Source: Vannielia sp. (GTDB lineage Bacteria; Pseudomonadota; Alphaproteobacteria; Rhodobacterales; Rhodobacteraceae). From it: a DNA stretch of 64,000 nt. The first letter of the stretch is position 1. The number at the start of each line of letters is the position of its first letter. The translations under genes were made by a program, and so were the position numbers. The stretch spans positions 39,766 through 103,765 of the forward strand of contig NZ_JARGND010000005.1 in NCBI RefSeq assembly GCF_029212645.1. The letters run 5' to 3'. The notes below the pieces were generated by a model. The model saw only the letters and a list, made by a program, of their open reading frames with translations, was not told the origin of the DNA and searched no databases. Shown here piece after piece: positions 56,700 to 64,000 of the stretch.

Positions 56700-57850
56700 A
56701 GCGCCTCCTCAGAACCGAGGATCGCCGTGCACTGGCTCGACAGCGTGCCGCCATTGCCGTGACAGAGCGCGATGTTGCAATCCGCGATCTGGCGTTCGCC
56801 CGCCTCGCCCCGGATCTGCGCCACCGCTTCGGCGATGAGGAAGAGGCCATACATCCCCGGATGCACGCAAGAGAGGCCGCCGCCATTGGTGTTGACGGCA
56901 AGTTCGCCGCCCGGCGCAATGCGGCCATCCTGCACGAAGCGCCCGCCCTCGCCCTTGGGGCAAAAGCCGAGATCTTCCAGAAAGAGGATCGTGTTGATCG
57001 TGAAGGCGTCGTAGACCATCGCCACATCAACGTCTTTCTGGCTGATACCGGCCATTTCCATGGCGCGCGGGCCGCTTTCTGCGGCGGCGGTTGTGGTCAG
57101 ATCGGGCATCGCCACGATCGAGCGGTGATAGTTCGCTCCGCCAGCCCCCATGAAGTAAACCGGCTTTCCTGGCAGGTCTTTCGCCCGATCGGCCCGCACC
57201 AGAATGCAGGCAGCGGCACCATCGGTGACAAGGCAGCAATCGGATTTGCTCAGCGGGTCCGAGATCATCCGCGCCGACATCACCTCATCCTTGGTGAGCG
57301 GGCCACGGGCGAAGGCCTCGGGGTTGAGGTTGGCCCAACCGCGCGCGGCGAGCGCCACATCGGCCAGATCCTCGCGCTGCGTGCCGAACTTGGCCATGTG
57401 GCGGCTGGTGGCCAGCGCGTAGGCGGTGATCGGGTGGCGCGGTTTGTAGGGAGTTTCGTGCCACTGCGGCTCACTCATCGAAACGAGCCGCCCACCAGCG
57501 GTGCGCTGATTGGACCCGTAACAAACCAAAGCCACGTCACACAGACCGGCCTCCAGCGCCAATGTGGCCTGTAGCAGGTGCATCTCGAAGCTGGACCCGC
57601 CGACATTTGTGCCATCAAAGAAGCTTGGTTTGAGGCCGAGGTATTCCACCACGCTCATCGTTGGAAAGGCGTGGCTGGAGGTGGCCGCGAAAACGCCGTC
57701 AATATCCTGCAGCTTCACACCGGCATCTTGCACCGCCTTGACCGCCGCCTGCCCCAACAGTTCCATCGCCGAGAAGCCCGGAGCCTCACCAACGCCTGCG
57801 GTTGCCATGCCTACGATGGCGGATTTTCCCCGCATGCTATCCATGCTCAT
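56696..57850 (-). CDS. Thiolase-like (SCP-x/lipid-transfer) protein without nucleophilic Cys
   Basis: The 384-residue protein has the thiolase fold. NTNGGGLSCVHPGMYG keeps the catalytic His region, and CHGNGGTLSS the second Cys region. Where thiolases carry the nucleophile, near residue 86, it reads GTNVGGSSFEMH, so the Cys is Ser. This is typical of SCP-x thiolase-like proteins such as Ltp2, which with a DUF35 partner act as retro-aldolases on sterol side chains. The DUF35 partner is encoded next with a four-base overlap, which supports a similar complex here. Confidence 0.88.
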   Translation of the reverse strand: MSMDSMRGKSAIVGMATAGVGEAPGFSAMELLGQAAVKAVQDAGVKLQDIDGVFAATSSHAFPTMSVVEYLGLKPSFFDGTNVGGSSFEMHLLQATLALEAGLCDVALVCYGSNQRTAGGRLVSMSEPQWHETPYKPRHPITAYALATSRHMAKFGTQREDLADVALAARGWANLNPEAFARGPLTKDEVMSARMISDPLSKSDCCLVTDGAAACILVRADRAKDLPGKPVYFMGAGGANYHRSIVAMPDLTTTAAAESGPRAMEMAGISQKDVDVAMVYDAFTINTILFLEDLGFCPKGEGGRFVQDGRIAPGGELAVNTNGGGLSCVHPGMYGLFLIAEAVAQIRGEAGERQIADCNIALCHGNGGTLSSQCTAILGSEEAL

Positions 57851-58227
57851 GCTGCGTCCTCCCCGGTAAGATCGAAGACCACGCGCGGGCCTTCTTCTGT
57901 CGCTTCAATGCGGGCCCGAACCCGTGCGCCGATTTCGGCGGTTTCCACCTCTGGCAGAGTGGACATCATGCGCACGCCTTCGTCCAGTTCCACGAGCGCC
58001 ACGTTCCATGAGCCAGCGCGCGCCCGGTTGACGGTGATCGCATAGATCGTGCCCGTGCCTTTTGCTTCCACCCACTCAAGGTCTGTCGCGCCGGTGGGAG
58101 ACGTGACCTTTGGCCAGAATACATATTCGCCGGTGCTCGCGGCGCGTTGGATCATGAAGCGCCCTGCGGCAAGATGCGCCTCGTAGGCGGCCTGCGGTCC
58201 GAGCGCGGAAATATCTGTGGTTGTCAT
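57847..58227 (-). CDS. DUF35 OB-fold protein lacking zinc cysteines
   Basis: The 126-residue protein matches the DUF35/OB-fold acyl-CoA-associated family. Family members begin with a rubredoxin-like zinc ribbon containing four Cys. Here the equivalent region (FMIQRAASTGEYVFWPKV) has none and the whole protein contains no Cys. The C-terminal OB-fold (GTGTIYAITVNRARAGSWNVALVEL) is intact. It is coupled to the thiolase-like gene, and members form heteromers with such partners. Confidence 0.87.
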   Translation of the reverse strand: MTTTDISALGPQAAYEAHLAAGRFMIQRAASTGEYVFWPKVTSPTGATDLEWVEAKGTGTIYAITVNRARAGSWNVALVELDEGVRMMSTLPEVETAEIGARVRARIEATEEGPRVVFDLTGEDAA

Positions 58228-58251
58228 TTTCCGTTCCTCCTCTTCGTCTGT

Positions 58252-58662
58252 TTAGTCTTTCCAGGTCATGAAAAGATGTGTCTGTGATGTGCTGCCAACG
58301 ACCTTCCCGTCACCGCGCGTCAGGGTGACTTGCAGCACGGCCGTGGTTTGGCCGATGTGGATCGGCACGCTACGGGCCGTGATCGTATCGCCCACGTGCA
58401 CTGGCCGGATGAAATTGGTTTTGGCCTCAACGGTGGTGTTGGTAATTTCCGCTGGGCTGTTGATGAACGCGCTGGTGCCTGCGGCGGCGTCGGCCAGGGC
58501 CATCAGCGCGCCGCCGTGCAGCACGCCGTTGCGGTTGCCCATCACCTCGGTGATGAGCATCGAGCAAACCGCCTCTTCTGGCGTGCAGCTTTCAACCTTG
58601 ATCCCCAACATCAGCGAAAACGGCGACTGCGGGGGCATATCCTCGGGGTTACGGGGCACCAT
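58252..58662 (-). CDS. PaaI-family acyl-CoA thioesterase
   Basis: About 136 residues with a single hot-dog domain. The PaaI motif is GVLHGGALMALADAA, with the conserved HGG and Asp. Family members hydrolyse aromatic or branched acyl-CoAs to recover CoA from blocked intermediates. The start is uncertain: 58662, 58638 and 58692 are in frame and none has a strong ribosome site. It is the first gene of the minus-strand acyl-CoA operon, 24 bp before the DUF35 gene. Confidence 0.87.
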   Translation of the reverse strand: MVPRNPEDMPPQSPFSLMLGIKVESCTPEEAVCSMLITEVMGNRNGVLHGGALMALADAAAGTSAFINSPAEITNTTVEAKTNFIRPVHVGDTITARSVPIHIGQTTAVLQVTLTRGDGKVVGSTSQTHLFMTWKD

Positions 58663-59061
58663 GCTCAGGCCACCCGCTGTGCCAGGGGGCAACCTGCGAG
58701 AACAAGCTGCCGGGTGGGATGGGGGCCAGCGCCGATGCGGTTGCGCACTTTCAGTGCGGGGCGAGCCGCAGGGTTGAGGCTTTCCGGGCGTCTGGTAAGG
58801 GCGCGTAAGGTTTGCGGAGCCGACAGGCTAAAAGGGTCGATCTGCGTCATTTCGGCGACGATCCTTTCGCGGATATTACCCTGTGTTCGAAGGGGGCGCA
58901 GGCGCTCAAGGGCACCTCTGCTCTCCATCCCCACAAGCTGTTCGAAAACACCGCTATCAACACCCAACGCCATCCCGATCCTTCCGTCTTGCATCCTCAG
59001 CCTGCGCTTGCTCTAACAAGAATATTCTGTACGGTAAATATCATTCTTTCAAGGGAATGCC
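58663..59061. other. Divergent promoter region (399 bp)
   Basis: This region separates the PaaI and IclR genes. A 109-codon minus-strand frame (58665-58994) is present, but it has no ribosome site or family likeness and was not called. An AT-rich dyad, ATATTctGTACggtAAATAT, at 59022-59041 lies just before the IclR start and may be its operator. Confidence 0.5.
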
Positions 59062-59838
59062 ATGACGGGCGATACCGGACAAAAATCTGTACCCGCGGTT
59101 CAGAACGCAATCATCATCCTGCGGCTGTTGGCGGCGAGCGGGCAGCCAATGGGCGCGACCCTGATCGCCCGTGAGGCAAATTTGAACGTGTCGTCGGCGT
59201 TCAACATCCTTCGAACGCTCACCCACGAAGGGTTGTTGAGCTTTGATCCCGAGGCCAAGACCTATGTGATCGGCATGGGGCTGATGGAGTTTGCCGCCCC
59301 TCTGCTGGGCGCCAACCCGGCGGATTTGATCCGCCCGGTCCTGAGCGCCATCGCACAAAACCGGCAGGTCGCTATCGCCCTTTGGCAGATCACCGAAAGC
59401 CGGCGGATCGTGCTGATCGACAGGTTCACCGCCCCCTATATCGTTCAGGCGGTGATCGCGCCAAACAGCCGGCTGCCGGTTTTTGCCGGGGCGATCGGGC
59501 GGGTTTATGCGGCGCGCCTTGGCCTTACCGAGGCGCAAACCCGCAAGGGATACAACAGCGTGCGCTGGCAAGACGCGCCGGGGTTTGAAGCGTTTTGGGC
59601 CGATGTTCAAAAGGCGCGTGAGACCGGAACGGCGCAGGACCGGGGCAAGCTGTTTCGCGGCCTTGATATCGTTGCATCCATATCATGCGATGCCGCCGGA
59701 ACCCCGCGCCTGGGGATGAGCAGCATTACCATCACCGGCCAGCAAACGCCGGAGACCCTTGATCGCGTGGGCGAGGATTTGGCCAAAGCCGCAAAACAGA
59801 TCGAGCGCGGAGTCCTCGGGCATTCAGCCGAGACCTGA
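59062..59838 (+). CDS. IclR-family regulator
   Basis: The 258-residue protein has an N-terminal winged helix (VQNAIIILRLLAASGQPMGATLIAREANLNVSSAFNILRTL) and a C-terminal effector domain (GRVYAARLGLTEAQTRKGYNSVRW). IclR proteins sense small organic acids and control catabolic operons. The gene lies 151 bp upstream of the acyl-CoA dehydrogenase operon on the same strand and is divergent from the PaaI operon, so it may regulate both. A weak dyad around 59898-59920 (CCGTTATG and CATTATGG) is another candidate binding site. Confidence 0.92.
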   Translation: MTGDTGQKSVPAVQNAIIILRLLAASGQPMGATLIAREANLNVSSAFNILRTLTHEGLLSFDPEAKTYVIGMGLMEFAAPLLGANPADLIRPVLSAIAQNRQVAIALWQITESRRIVLIDRFTAPYIVQAVIAPNSRLPVFAGAIGRVYAARLGLTEAQTRKGYNSVRWQDAPGFEAFWADVQKARETGTAQDRGKLFRGLDIVASISCDAAGTPRLGMSSITITGQQTPETLDRVGEDLAKAAKQIERGVLGHSAET

Positions 59839-59989
59839 CTCACACAAGAAAAACGCATCCCTCGCCCTCACCATGCCGCAAAAGCATGTCTGAAAGGCCG
59901 TTATGTTATTTGCATTATGGAAGGCAACATCGGATGGTACCGGGAACTGGCATCACACTGCCGCAAAAAACGACCCGGAGGACACCTAG

Positions 59990-61153
59990 GTGCACAATCA
60001 AGACAGCGATGACTTTCAGGACATTCGAGATGCGGTGCGCGCCCTTTGCGCCGAGTTCCCGGACGAATACCACCGCAAGGTCGACGAGCAGCGCGCCTAT
60101 CCCGAAGAATTTGTGGACGCGCTCACCCGTGCTGGCTGGATGGCAGCGCTGATCCCCGAGGAATACGGAGGATCAGGGCTTAGTCTGACGGCGGCGGCGG
60201 TGATCATGGAAGAGGTCAACCGTTCGGGCGGCAACTCCGGGGCCTGCCACGGACAGATGTACAACATGAACACCCTCATGCGGCATGGCTCGGAGGAACA
60301 GCGCCAGCGCATCCTGCCCCGGCTGGCCAGCGGAGAGCTGCGATTGCAGGCCATGGGCGTGACCGAGCCAACCACCGGCACCGACACCACCCAGCTTAAA
60401 ACCACCGCCGTCAAGAACGGCGACAAATACGTTATCAATGGCCAGAAGGTCTGGATCAGCCGTGTACAGCACTCAGACCTGATGATCCTGCTGGCGCGGA
60501 CCACACCGCTTGCAGAGGTCAAGAAAAAGTCCGAAGGGCTTTCGATCTTTCTGGTCGACATCAAGGAAGCCATGAAAACCGGTTTGACGGTTCGCCCGAT
60601 CCCCAACATGGTCAACCATGAAACCAACGAGCTGTTTTTTGACAATCTGGAAATCCCCGAGGAAAACCTGATTGGCGAAGAGGGCATGGGCTTCAAATAC
60701 ATCCTCACCGGGCTCAACGCCGAGCGCACGCTGATCGCCGCAGAGTGCATCGGCGATGGCTACTGGTTTACCGATCGAGTGGTGAACTATGTCAACGAGC
60801 GCCAGGTGTTCGGCCGCCCTATCGGAAAGAACCAAGGCGTGCAGTTTCCTATTGCCGAGGCCTATATCGAGGTCGAGGCGGCCAATCTCATGTGCCGGAA
60901 AGCCAGCCGTTTGTATGATGCCGGAAAGCCCTGCGGGGCCGAGGCCAATATGGCGAAATACCTTGCCGCCAAGGCAAGCTGGGAAGCCGCAAACTCCTGC
61001 CTGCAATTTCACGGCGGCTTTGGCTTTGCCTGCGAATACGCCGTTGAGCGCAAGTTCCGCGAAACCCGGCTGTACCAGGTTGCTCCGATCTCGACCAACC
61101 TGATCCTCTCTTACGTTGCCGAACATGTCCTTGGTCTTCCGAGGTCGTTCTGA
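59990..61153 (+). CDS. Acyl-CoA dehydrogenase-family flavoprotein
   Basis: The 387-residue protein has three family domains: helical N-terminus, beta domain (MGVTEPTTGTDTTQLKTTA) and C-terminal helices (FHGGFGFACEYAVERKFRETRLYQVAPISTNLI). The catalytic Glu of short-chain dehydrogenases, in IYEGT, is not there; the matching segment reads LYQVA. The base may lie elsewhere, as in isovaleryl-CoA dehydrogenase. GTG 59990 follows GGAGGA by eight bases. Stop overlaps the next start by one base. Similar genes sit in itaconate clusters. Confidence 0.9.
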   Translation: MHNQDSDDFQDIRDAVRALCAEFPDEYHRKVDEQRAYPEEFVDALTRAGWMAALIPEEYGGSGLSLTAAAVIMEEVNRSGGNSGACHGQMYNMNTLMRHGSEEQRQRILPRLASGELRLQAMGVTEPTTGTDTTQLKTTAVKNGDKYVINGQKVWISRVQHSDLMILLARTTPLAEVKKKSEGLSIFLVDIKEAMKTGLTVRPIPNMVNHETNELFFDNLEIPEENLIGEEGMGFKYILTGLNAERTLIAAECIGDGYWFTDRVVNYVNERQVFGRPIGKNQGVQFPIAEAYIEVEAANLMCRKASRLYDAGKPCGAEANMAKYLAAKASWEAANSCLQFHGGFGFACEYAVERKFRETRLYQVAPISTNLILSYVAEHVLGLPRSF

Positions 61154-62253
61154 TGGGCCCGCTTGACGGCCTGCGCGTCGTCTCCATCGAGCAGGCGGTG
61201 GCCGCCCCCTTCTGCACGTCCCGGTTGGCGGATGCCGGTGCAGAGGTGATCAAGATCGAGCGCCCCGAAGGCGATTTCGCGCGAGGCTACGATGATGTGG
61301 CAAAGGGCCAATCCAGCTATTTTGTCTGGCTCAACCGTGGCAAGCAATCGCGCACGCTGGATCTCACATCCGACGAGGGGCGTGAGGCGCTCTCGGACCT
61401 TCTCGCCGAGAGCGACGTGCTGGTGCAAAACCTCAAACGCGGCGCTCTGGCCCGGCTTGGGTTTCCCTTCGAGCGGCTGGCGCGCGAGTTTCCCCGCCTC
61501 ATTACCTGCTCGATCTCGGGCTATGGCGAGAACGGCCCAATGGCCGACCGCAAAGCCTATGACCTTTTGATCCAGGCAGAATCCGGGCTTTGCTCGATTA
61601 CAGGCGGCCCCTCCGAACCCGCCCGCGTTGGCATTTCCATCGTCGATATCGCCACTGGAGCCACCGCACAAACCGCGATCCTTGAGGCCCTGATCCGGCG
61701 CGGGGTAACGGGGCGCGGCGCCAATATCTCGGTCTCGATGTTTGATGTCATGGCCGATTGGCTCACCGTGCCGCTGCTGAACCATGAGGGCGGCAAAAGC
61801 CCAAAGCGCGTGGGCCTGTCTCACCCCTCGATTGCGCCTTACGGCGTGTTCACCGCCAAAGACGGCGCCCAAATCCTGATCTCGATTCAAAGCGACCGCG
61901 AGTGGATAAAGCTCTGCAAGGTGTTCCTCGGCGACCCCGGCCTTGGCACCGATCCCCGGTTTACCAGCAATGTCGCGCGGGTCAGCAACCGGGCCGCGAC
62001 CGATGCCGTGGTTGGCGCTCGCTTCAAGGACTTCACCGGCGACGAAGCGGTGGAGGCCCTGCTCAGCGCTGATGTGGCGGTTGCCCGTGTCAACGACATG
62101 GCCGGGCTTGCCGCGCACCCGCACCTGCGGCGCATCACCGTTGACACCCCCAACGGGCCGGTTTCATATCCGGCGCCGGGTGCCGTCTGGGATGATGAAA
62201 GCCGTGAATACGGCCCCGTGCCGGGGCTTGCCGAACTTGAGGAACCTGAATGA
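61153..62253 (+). CDS. CaiB/BaiF-type (class III) CoA-transferase
   Basis: The 366-residue protein has VVSIEQAVAAPFCTSRLADAGAEVIKIERPEGDF at the start, the usual CoA-transferase motif, and later SISGYGENGPMADRKAYDLLIQAESGL, where the catalytic Asp lies in KAYDLL. In Pseudomonas and Yersinia a family member, Ict, charges itaconate with CoA from succinyl-CoA. The linked hydratase and lyase suggest a similar C5-dicarboxylate here. Start ATG 61153 overlaps the previous stop by one base. Confidence 0.9.
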   Translation: MGPLDGLRVVSIEQAVAAPFCTSRLADAGAEVIKIERPEGDFARGYDDVAKGQSSYFVWLNRGKQSRTLDLTSDEGREALSDLLAESDVLVQNLKRGALARLGFPFERLAREFPRLITCSISGYGENGPMADRKAYDLLIQAESGLCSITGGPSEPARVGISIVDIATGATAQTAILEALIRRGVTGRGANISVSMFDVMADWLTVPLLNHEGGKSPKRVGLSHPSIAPYGVFTAKDGAQILISIQSDREWIKLCKVFLGDPGLGTDPRFTSNVARVSNRAATDAVVGARFKDFTGDEAVEALLSADVAVARVNDMAGLAAHPHLRRITVDTPNGPVSYPAPGAVWDDESREYGPVPGLAELEEPE

Positions 62254-63089
62254 TGGAAATTGACCTGGATCACCTGAGAACCTGGGTTGGACGTGAAGAG
62301 ACCGTATCGGAGCTTTTGCCACCTGTGCTTGCACAGCGGTTCCTGGCAACTTTTGACCGCGAGGGTGAGAGCGATATGGGGGCGCAGGCTCCGCTGTTTT
62401 TGCACCATTGCCTGTGTCATCCCTGCGCCGCGACCGCCGAGCTTGGCCCTGACGGACACCCAAAACGCGGTGAGTTTCTCCCACCCGTTACCCTGCCCCG
62501 CCGCATGTGGGCCGGTGGAGCTATTGATTTTCACAGCCCGCCCCGCGTGGGCGAAACAGTAACCCGCCGCTCAAAGATAACCGATGTGAGCGTGAAGCAA
62601 GGGCGCAGCGGCACCCTGTGTTTTGTGACTGTCACGCATGACTATGACGCCGAAGGGCGCGCCATCCTGAGCGAAGAGCAAGACATCGTTTATCGCGAAG
62701 CGGCCACCCCCGGCGCAAGCCCCAAGCTGCCCCCGGCGGCCCCCATGGGCGCTAAACAGCGCCAGATTTCTCCTTCGCCCGACCTTCTGTTTCGCTACTC
62801 TGCGATCACCTTCAACAGCCACCGCATCCACTACGATCTGCCCTATGCCACCCTCGAAGAGGGCTATCCGGGCCTGGTGGTGCATGGTCCGATGCAGGCG
62901 GCGCTGCTGGGGCAATTCGCGGCCGATCTGGCTGGGGCGGCACCCTCGCGCTTCACCTTTCGCGGGTTGTCTCCTGCGTTTTCCGGCCCGTCGCTGGTTT
63001 TGCACGCCACCGAAGAAGATGGCGGGATGAGCCTGTGGAGCGCGGCACCCGGCGGTCCGGTGGCCATGAAGGCCCAGGCAACATGGTGA
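62250..63089 (+). CDS. MaoC-type C5-acyl-CoA hydratase (itaconyl/mesaconyl-CoA type)
   Basis: The 279-residue double hot-dog protein belongs to the HTD2-like/mesaconyl-CoA hydratase family. The active-site region is FRYSAITFNSHRIHYDLPYA, followed by EEGYPGLVVHGPM. Members include itaconyl-CoA hydratase (Ich), giving citramalyl-CoA, and mesaconyl-CoA hydratase, giving beta-methylmalyl-CoA. It overlaps the CoA-transferase gene by four bases and the lyase gene by seven. Confidence 0.88.
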   Translation: MMEIDLDHLRTWVGREETVSELLPPVLAQRFLATFDREGESDMGAQAPLFLHHCLCHPCAATAELGPDGHPKRGEFLPPVTLPRRMWAGGAIDFHSPPRVGETVTRRSKITDVSVKQGRSGTLCFVTVTHDYDAEGRAILSEEQDIVYREAATPGASPKLPPAAPMGAKQRQISPSPDLLFRYSAITFNSHRIHYDLPYATLEEGYPGLVVHGPMQAALLGQFAADLAGAAPSRFTFRGLSPAFSGPSLVLHATEEDGGMSLWSAAPGGPVAMKAQATW

Positions 63090-63913
63090 GCGCCGAGACA
63101 ATCCGCACCCCGCTTTTTGTGCCCGCCAACCGGCCCGATCGTTTTGAAAAGGCCGCCGCCTCGGGCACCGATGCGGTGATCCTCGATCTCGAAGACGCCG
63201 TGGCGCTGGACCAAAAGGACAAGGCGCGCGCGATGCTGCGCAGCGATTTCTGCGATCTGCCGATCGTGGTGCGCATCAATGGCTCTGGCACGCCGTGGCA
63301 TGAGGCGGATCTCGCGGCGCTGCGAACCCTCAACCTGGCAGCCGTGATGCTGCCCAAGTCCGAGCACCCGGACGCGGTTGCCGCTGTCTGCCAAACTCTG
63401 GAGGGGCACGCGCCAGTTATGGCCCTTATCGAGAGCGGATTAGGGCTTGCCCATGCACGCGAGATCGCCACGATTCCGGGGGTCTGCCGGTTGGTTTTCG
63501 GCTCAGTCGACTACTGCGCCGATCTGGGCTGCGAACACCTGCGGGAAGGGCTTGTTCCCGCGCGCTGCGAATTGGTGCTTGCCTCTCGCCTCGCGGCTAT
63601 CGCGCCACCTATTGACGGCGTCACCGTGCGGCTCGACGACCCGACCGAAAGCTTCGAAGACGCGACCCACGCCAAGGCTCTGGGGATGACCGGCAAGCTC
63701 TGCATTCATCCGCGCCAGATCGCGGAGGTCCGCCGCGCGTTCCACCCCTCGCAGGCCGAGATCGACTGGGCCCACCGGGTTGCCGCTTCTGGCGATGGCG
63801 CGGTTTCGGTTGATGGCGCAATGATCGACGAGCCGGTTCGCAAGCGCGCCCGTCACATTCTTGCGCAGGCCGACCCAACCCAAAACACGGCCCCTCGGCC
63901 GACCAACGAATAG
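63083..63913 (+). CDS. CitE/HpcH-type acyl-CoA lyase (citramalyl-CoA lyase type)
   Basis: The 276-residue TIM-barrel lyase has [15 protein letters not shown] at the start, the Mg-binding Glu in [18 protein letters not shown], Arg in [12 protein letters not shown] and [12 protein letters not shown]. In itaconate breakdown, Ccl of this family splits citramalyl-CoA into acetyl-CoA and pyruvate. Other members split malyl-CoA or methylmalyl-CoA. Start ATG 63083 or GTG 63086, both inside the end of the hydratase gene. Last gene of the four-gene set before etfB. Confidence 0.88.
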   Translation: MVSAETIRTPLFVPANRPDRFEKAAASGTDAVILDLEDAVALDQKDKARAMLRSDFCDLPIVVRINGSGTPWHEADLAALRTLNLAAVMLPKSEHPDAVAAVCQTLEGHAPVMALIESGLGLAHAREIATIPGVCRLVFGSVDYCADLGCEHLREGLVPARCELVLASRLAAIAPPIDGVTVRLDDPTESFEDATHAKALGMTGKLCIHPRQIAEVRRAFHPSQAEIDWAHRVAASGDGAVSVDGAMIDEPVRKRARHILAQADPTQNTAPRPTNE

Positions 63914-63924
63914 GAGAGATATCC

Positions 63925-64000
63925 ATGAAAGTTCTCGTGCCCGTGAAACGGGTGATTGATTATAACGTGAAAGCGCGTGTGAAAGCGGATGGGTCTGGGG
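63925..64000 (+). CDS. etfB: Electron transfer flavoprotein beta subunit (cut by window edge)
   Basis: Only the first 25 codons are present: [18 protein letters not shown] is the typical start of EtfB. AGGAGAG precedes ATG 63925. EtfB accepts electrons from acyl-CoA dehydrogenases with EtfA. It lies 11 bp after the lyase stop, so it may be cotranscribed with this operon or be the general ETF locus. Confidence 0.88.
   Translation, partial: MKVLVPVKRVIDYNVKARVKADGSG

Noticed and set aside
58665..58994. 109-codon minus-strand frame upstream of the PaaI gene
   Set aside because: No ribosome site and no recognisable family; composition is like other chance frames. Left as intergenic, though a decayed gene cannot be excluded.

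Overview
The window reads as chromosome from a high-GC marine-type alphaproteobacterium, most likely Rhodobacterales (Roseobacter group). The grounds are the divergent choXWV / betI-betC-betB-betA choline locus with a choline sulfatase, an N-type ATP synthase operon, a TAXI-TRAP transporter, an overlapping LytM peptidase-bactofilin pair and a DUF455 ferritin-like protein. The lineage call is inference from gene content; no rRNA or tRNA gene was found in the window.

Layout. 1-8 kb holds envelope functions: a large AsmA-like protein cut by the window edge, Bcp peroxiredoxin, DUF455, LytM peptidase plus bactofilin, and a DUF2189 membrane protein. 8.1-9.0 kb holds a dispersed repeat and an orphan gene whose upstream region carries two perfect palindromes. 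9-18 kb is housekeeping: prfB, a class A penicillin-binding protein, an AmiC-type amidase, and yfgM-bamB-der in the order known from E. coli. 18-21 kb holds a periplasmic alcohol oxidation unit, a small cytochrome c and a PQQ alcohol dehydrogenase with the Asp-x-Asp signature of lanthanide enzymes. 20.8-23.1 kb is an ExbB-ExbD-ExbD-TonB energy transduction operon. 24-32.2 kb covers choline and choline-O-sulfate uptake and oxidation to glycine betaine. 32.7-34.9 kb holds OsmC and an ArsR-permease-thioredoxin operon. 35-41.5 kb is a complete N-ATPase operon (atpDCQRBEFAG), divergent from cbpA-cbpM.

43-64 kb is a catabolic region built of three modules. The first is a LysR regulator divergent from a TAXI-TRAP transporter, a two-subunit CoA-transferase, a nitronate monooxygenase-like flavoprotein and an MmgE/PrpD protein. 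The second is a minus-strand acyl-CoA operon: unknown permease, PaaG-like isomerase, MaoC hydratase, NDP-forming CoA ligase, thiolase-like protein with a DUF35 partner, and PaaI thioesterase. The third is a plus-strand cluster of IclR, acyl-CoA dehydrogenase, CaiB CoA-transferase, MaoC-type hydratase and CitE-type lyase, with etfB starting at the edge. It resembles the itaconate (C5-dicarboxylate) degradation set.

The least expected structures are non-coding. Two intergenic copies of an element carry four heptamers at exactly 11-bp spacing between GTTAAC-type ends. Two copies of a ~120-bp inverted-repeat element supply the stop codons of the genes beside them. A further 132-bp element has terminal inverted repeats. 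FNR/CRP-type dyads lie upstream of the cytochrome c, arsR and N-ATPase/cbpA units. No CRISPR array, insertion sequence, transposase or prophage was seen.
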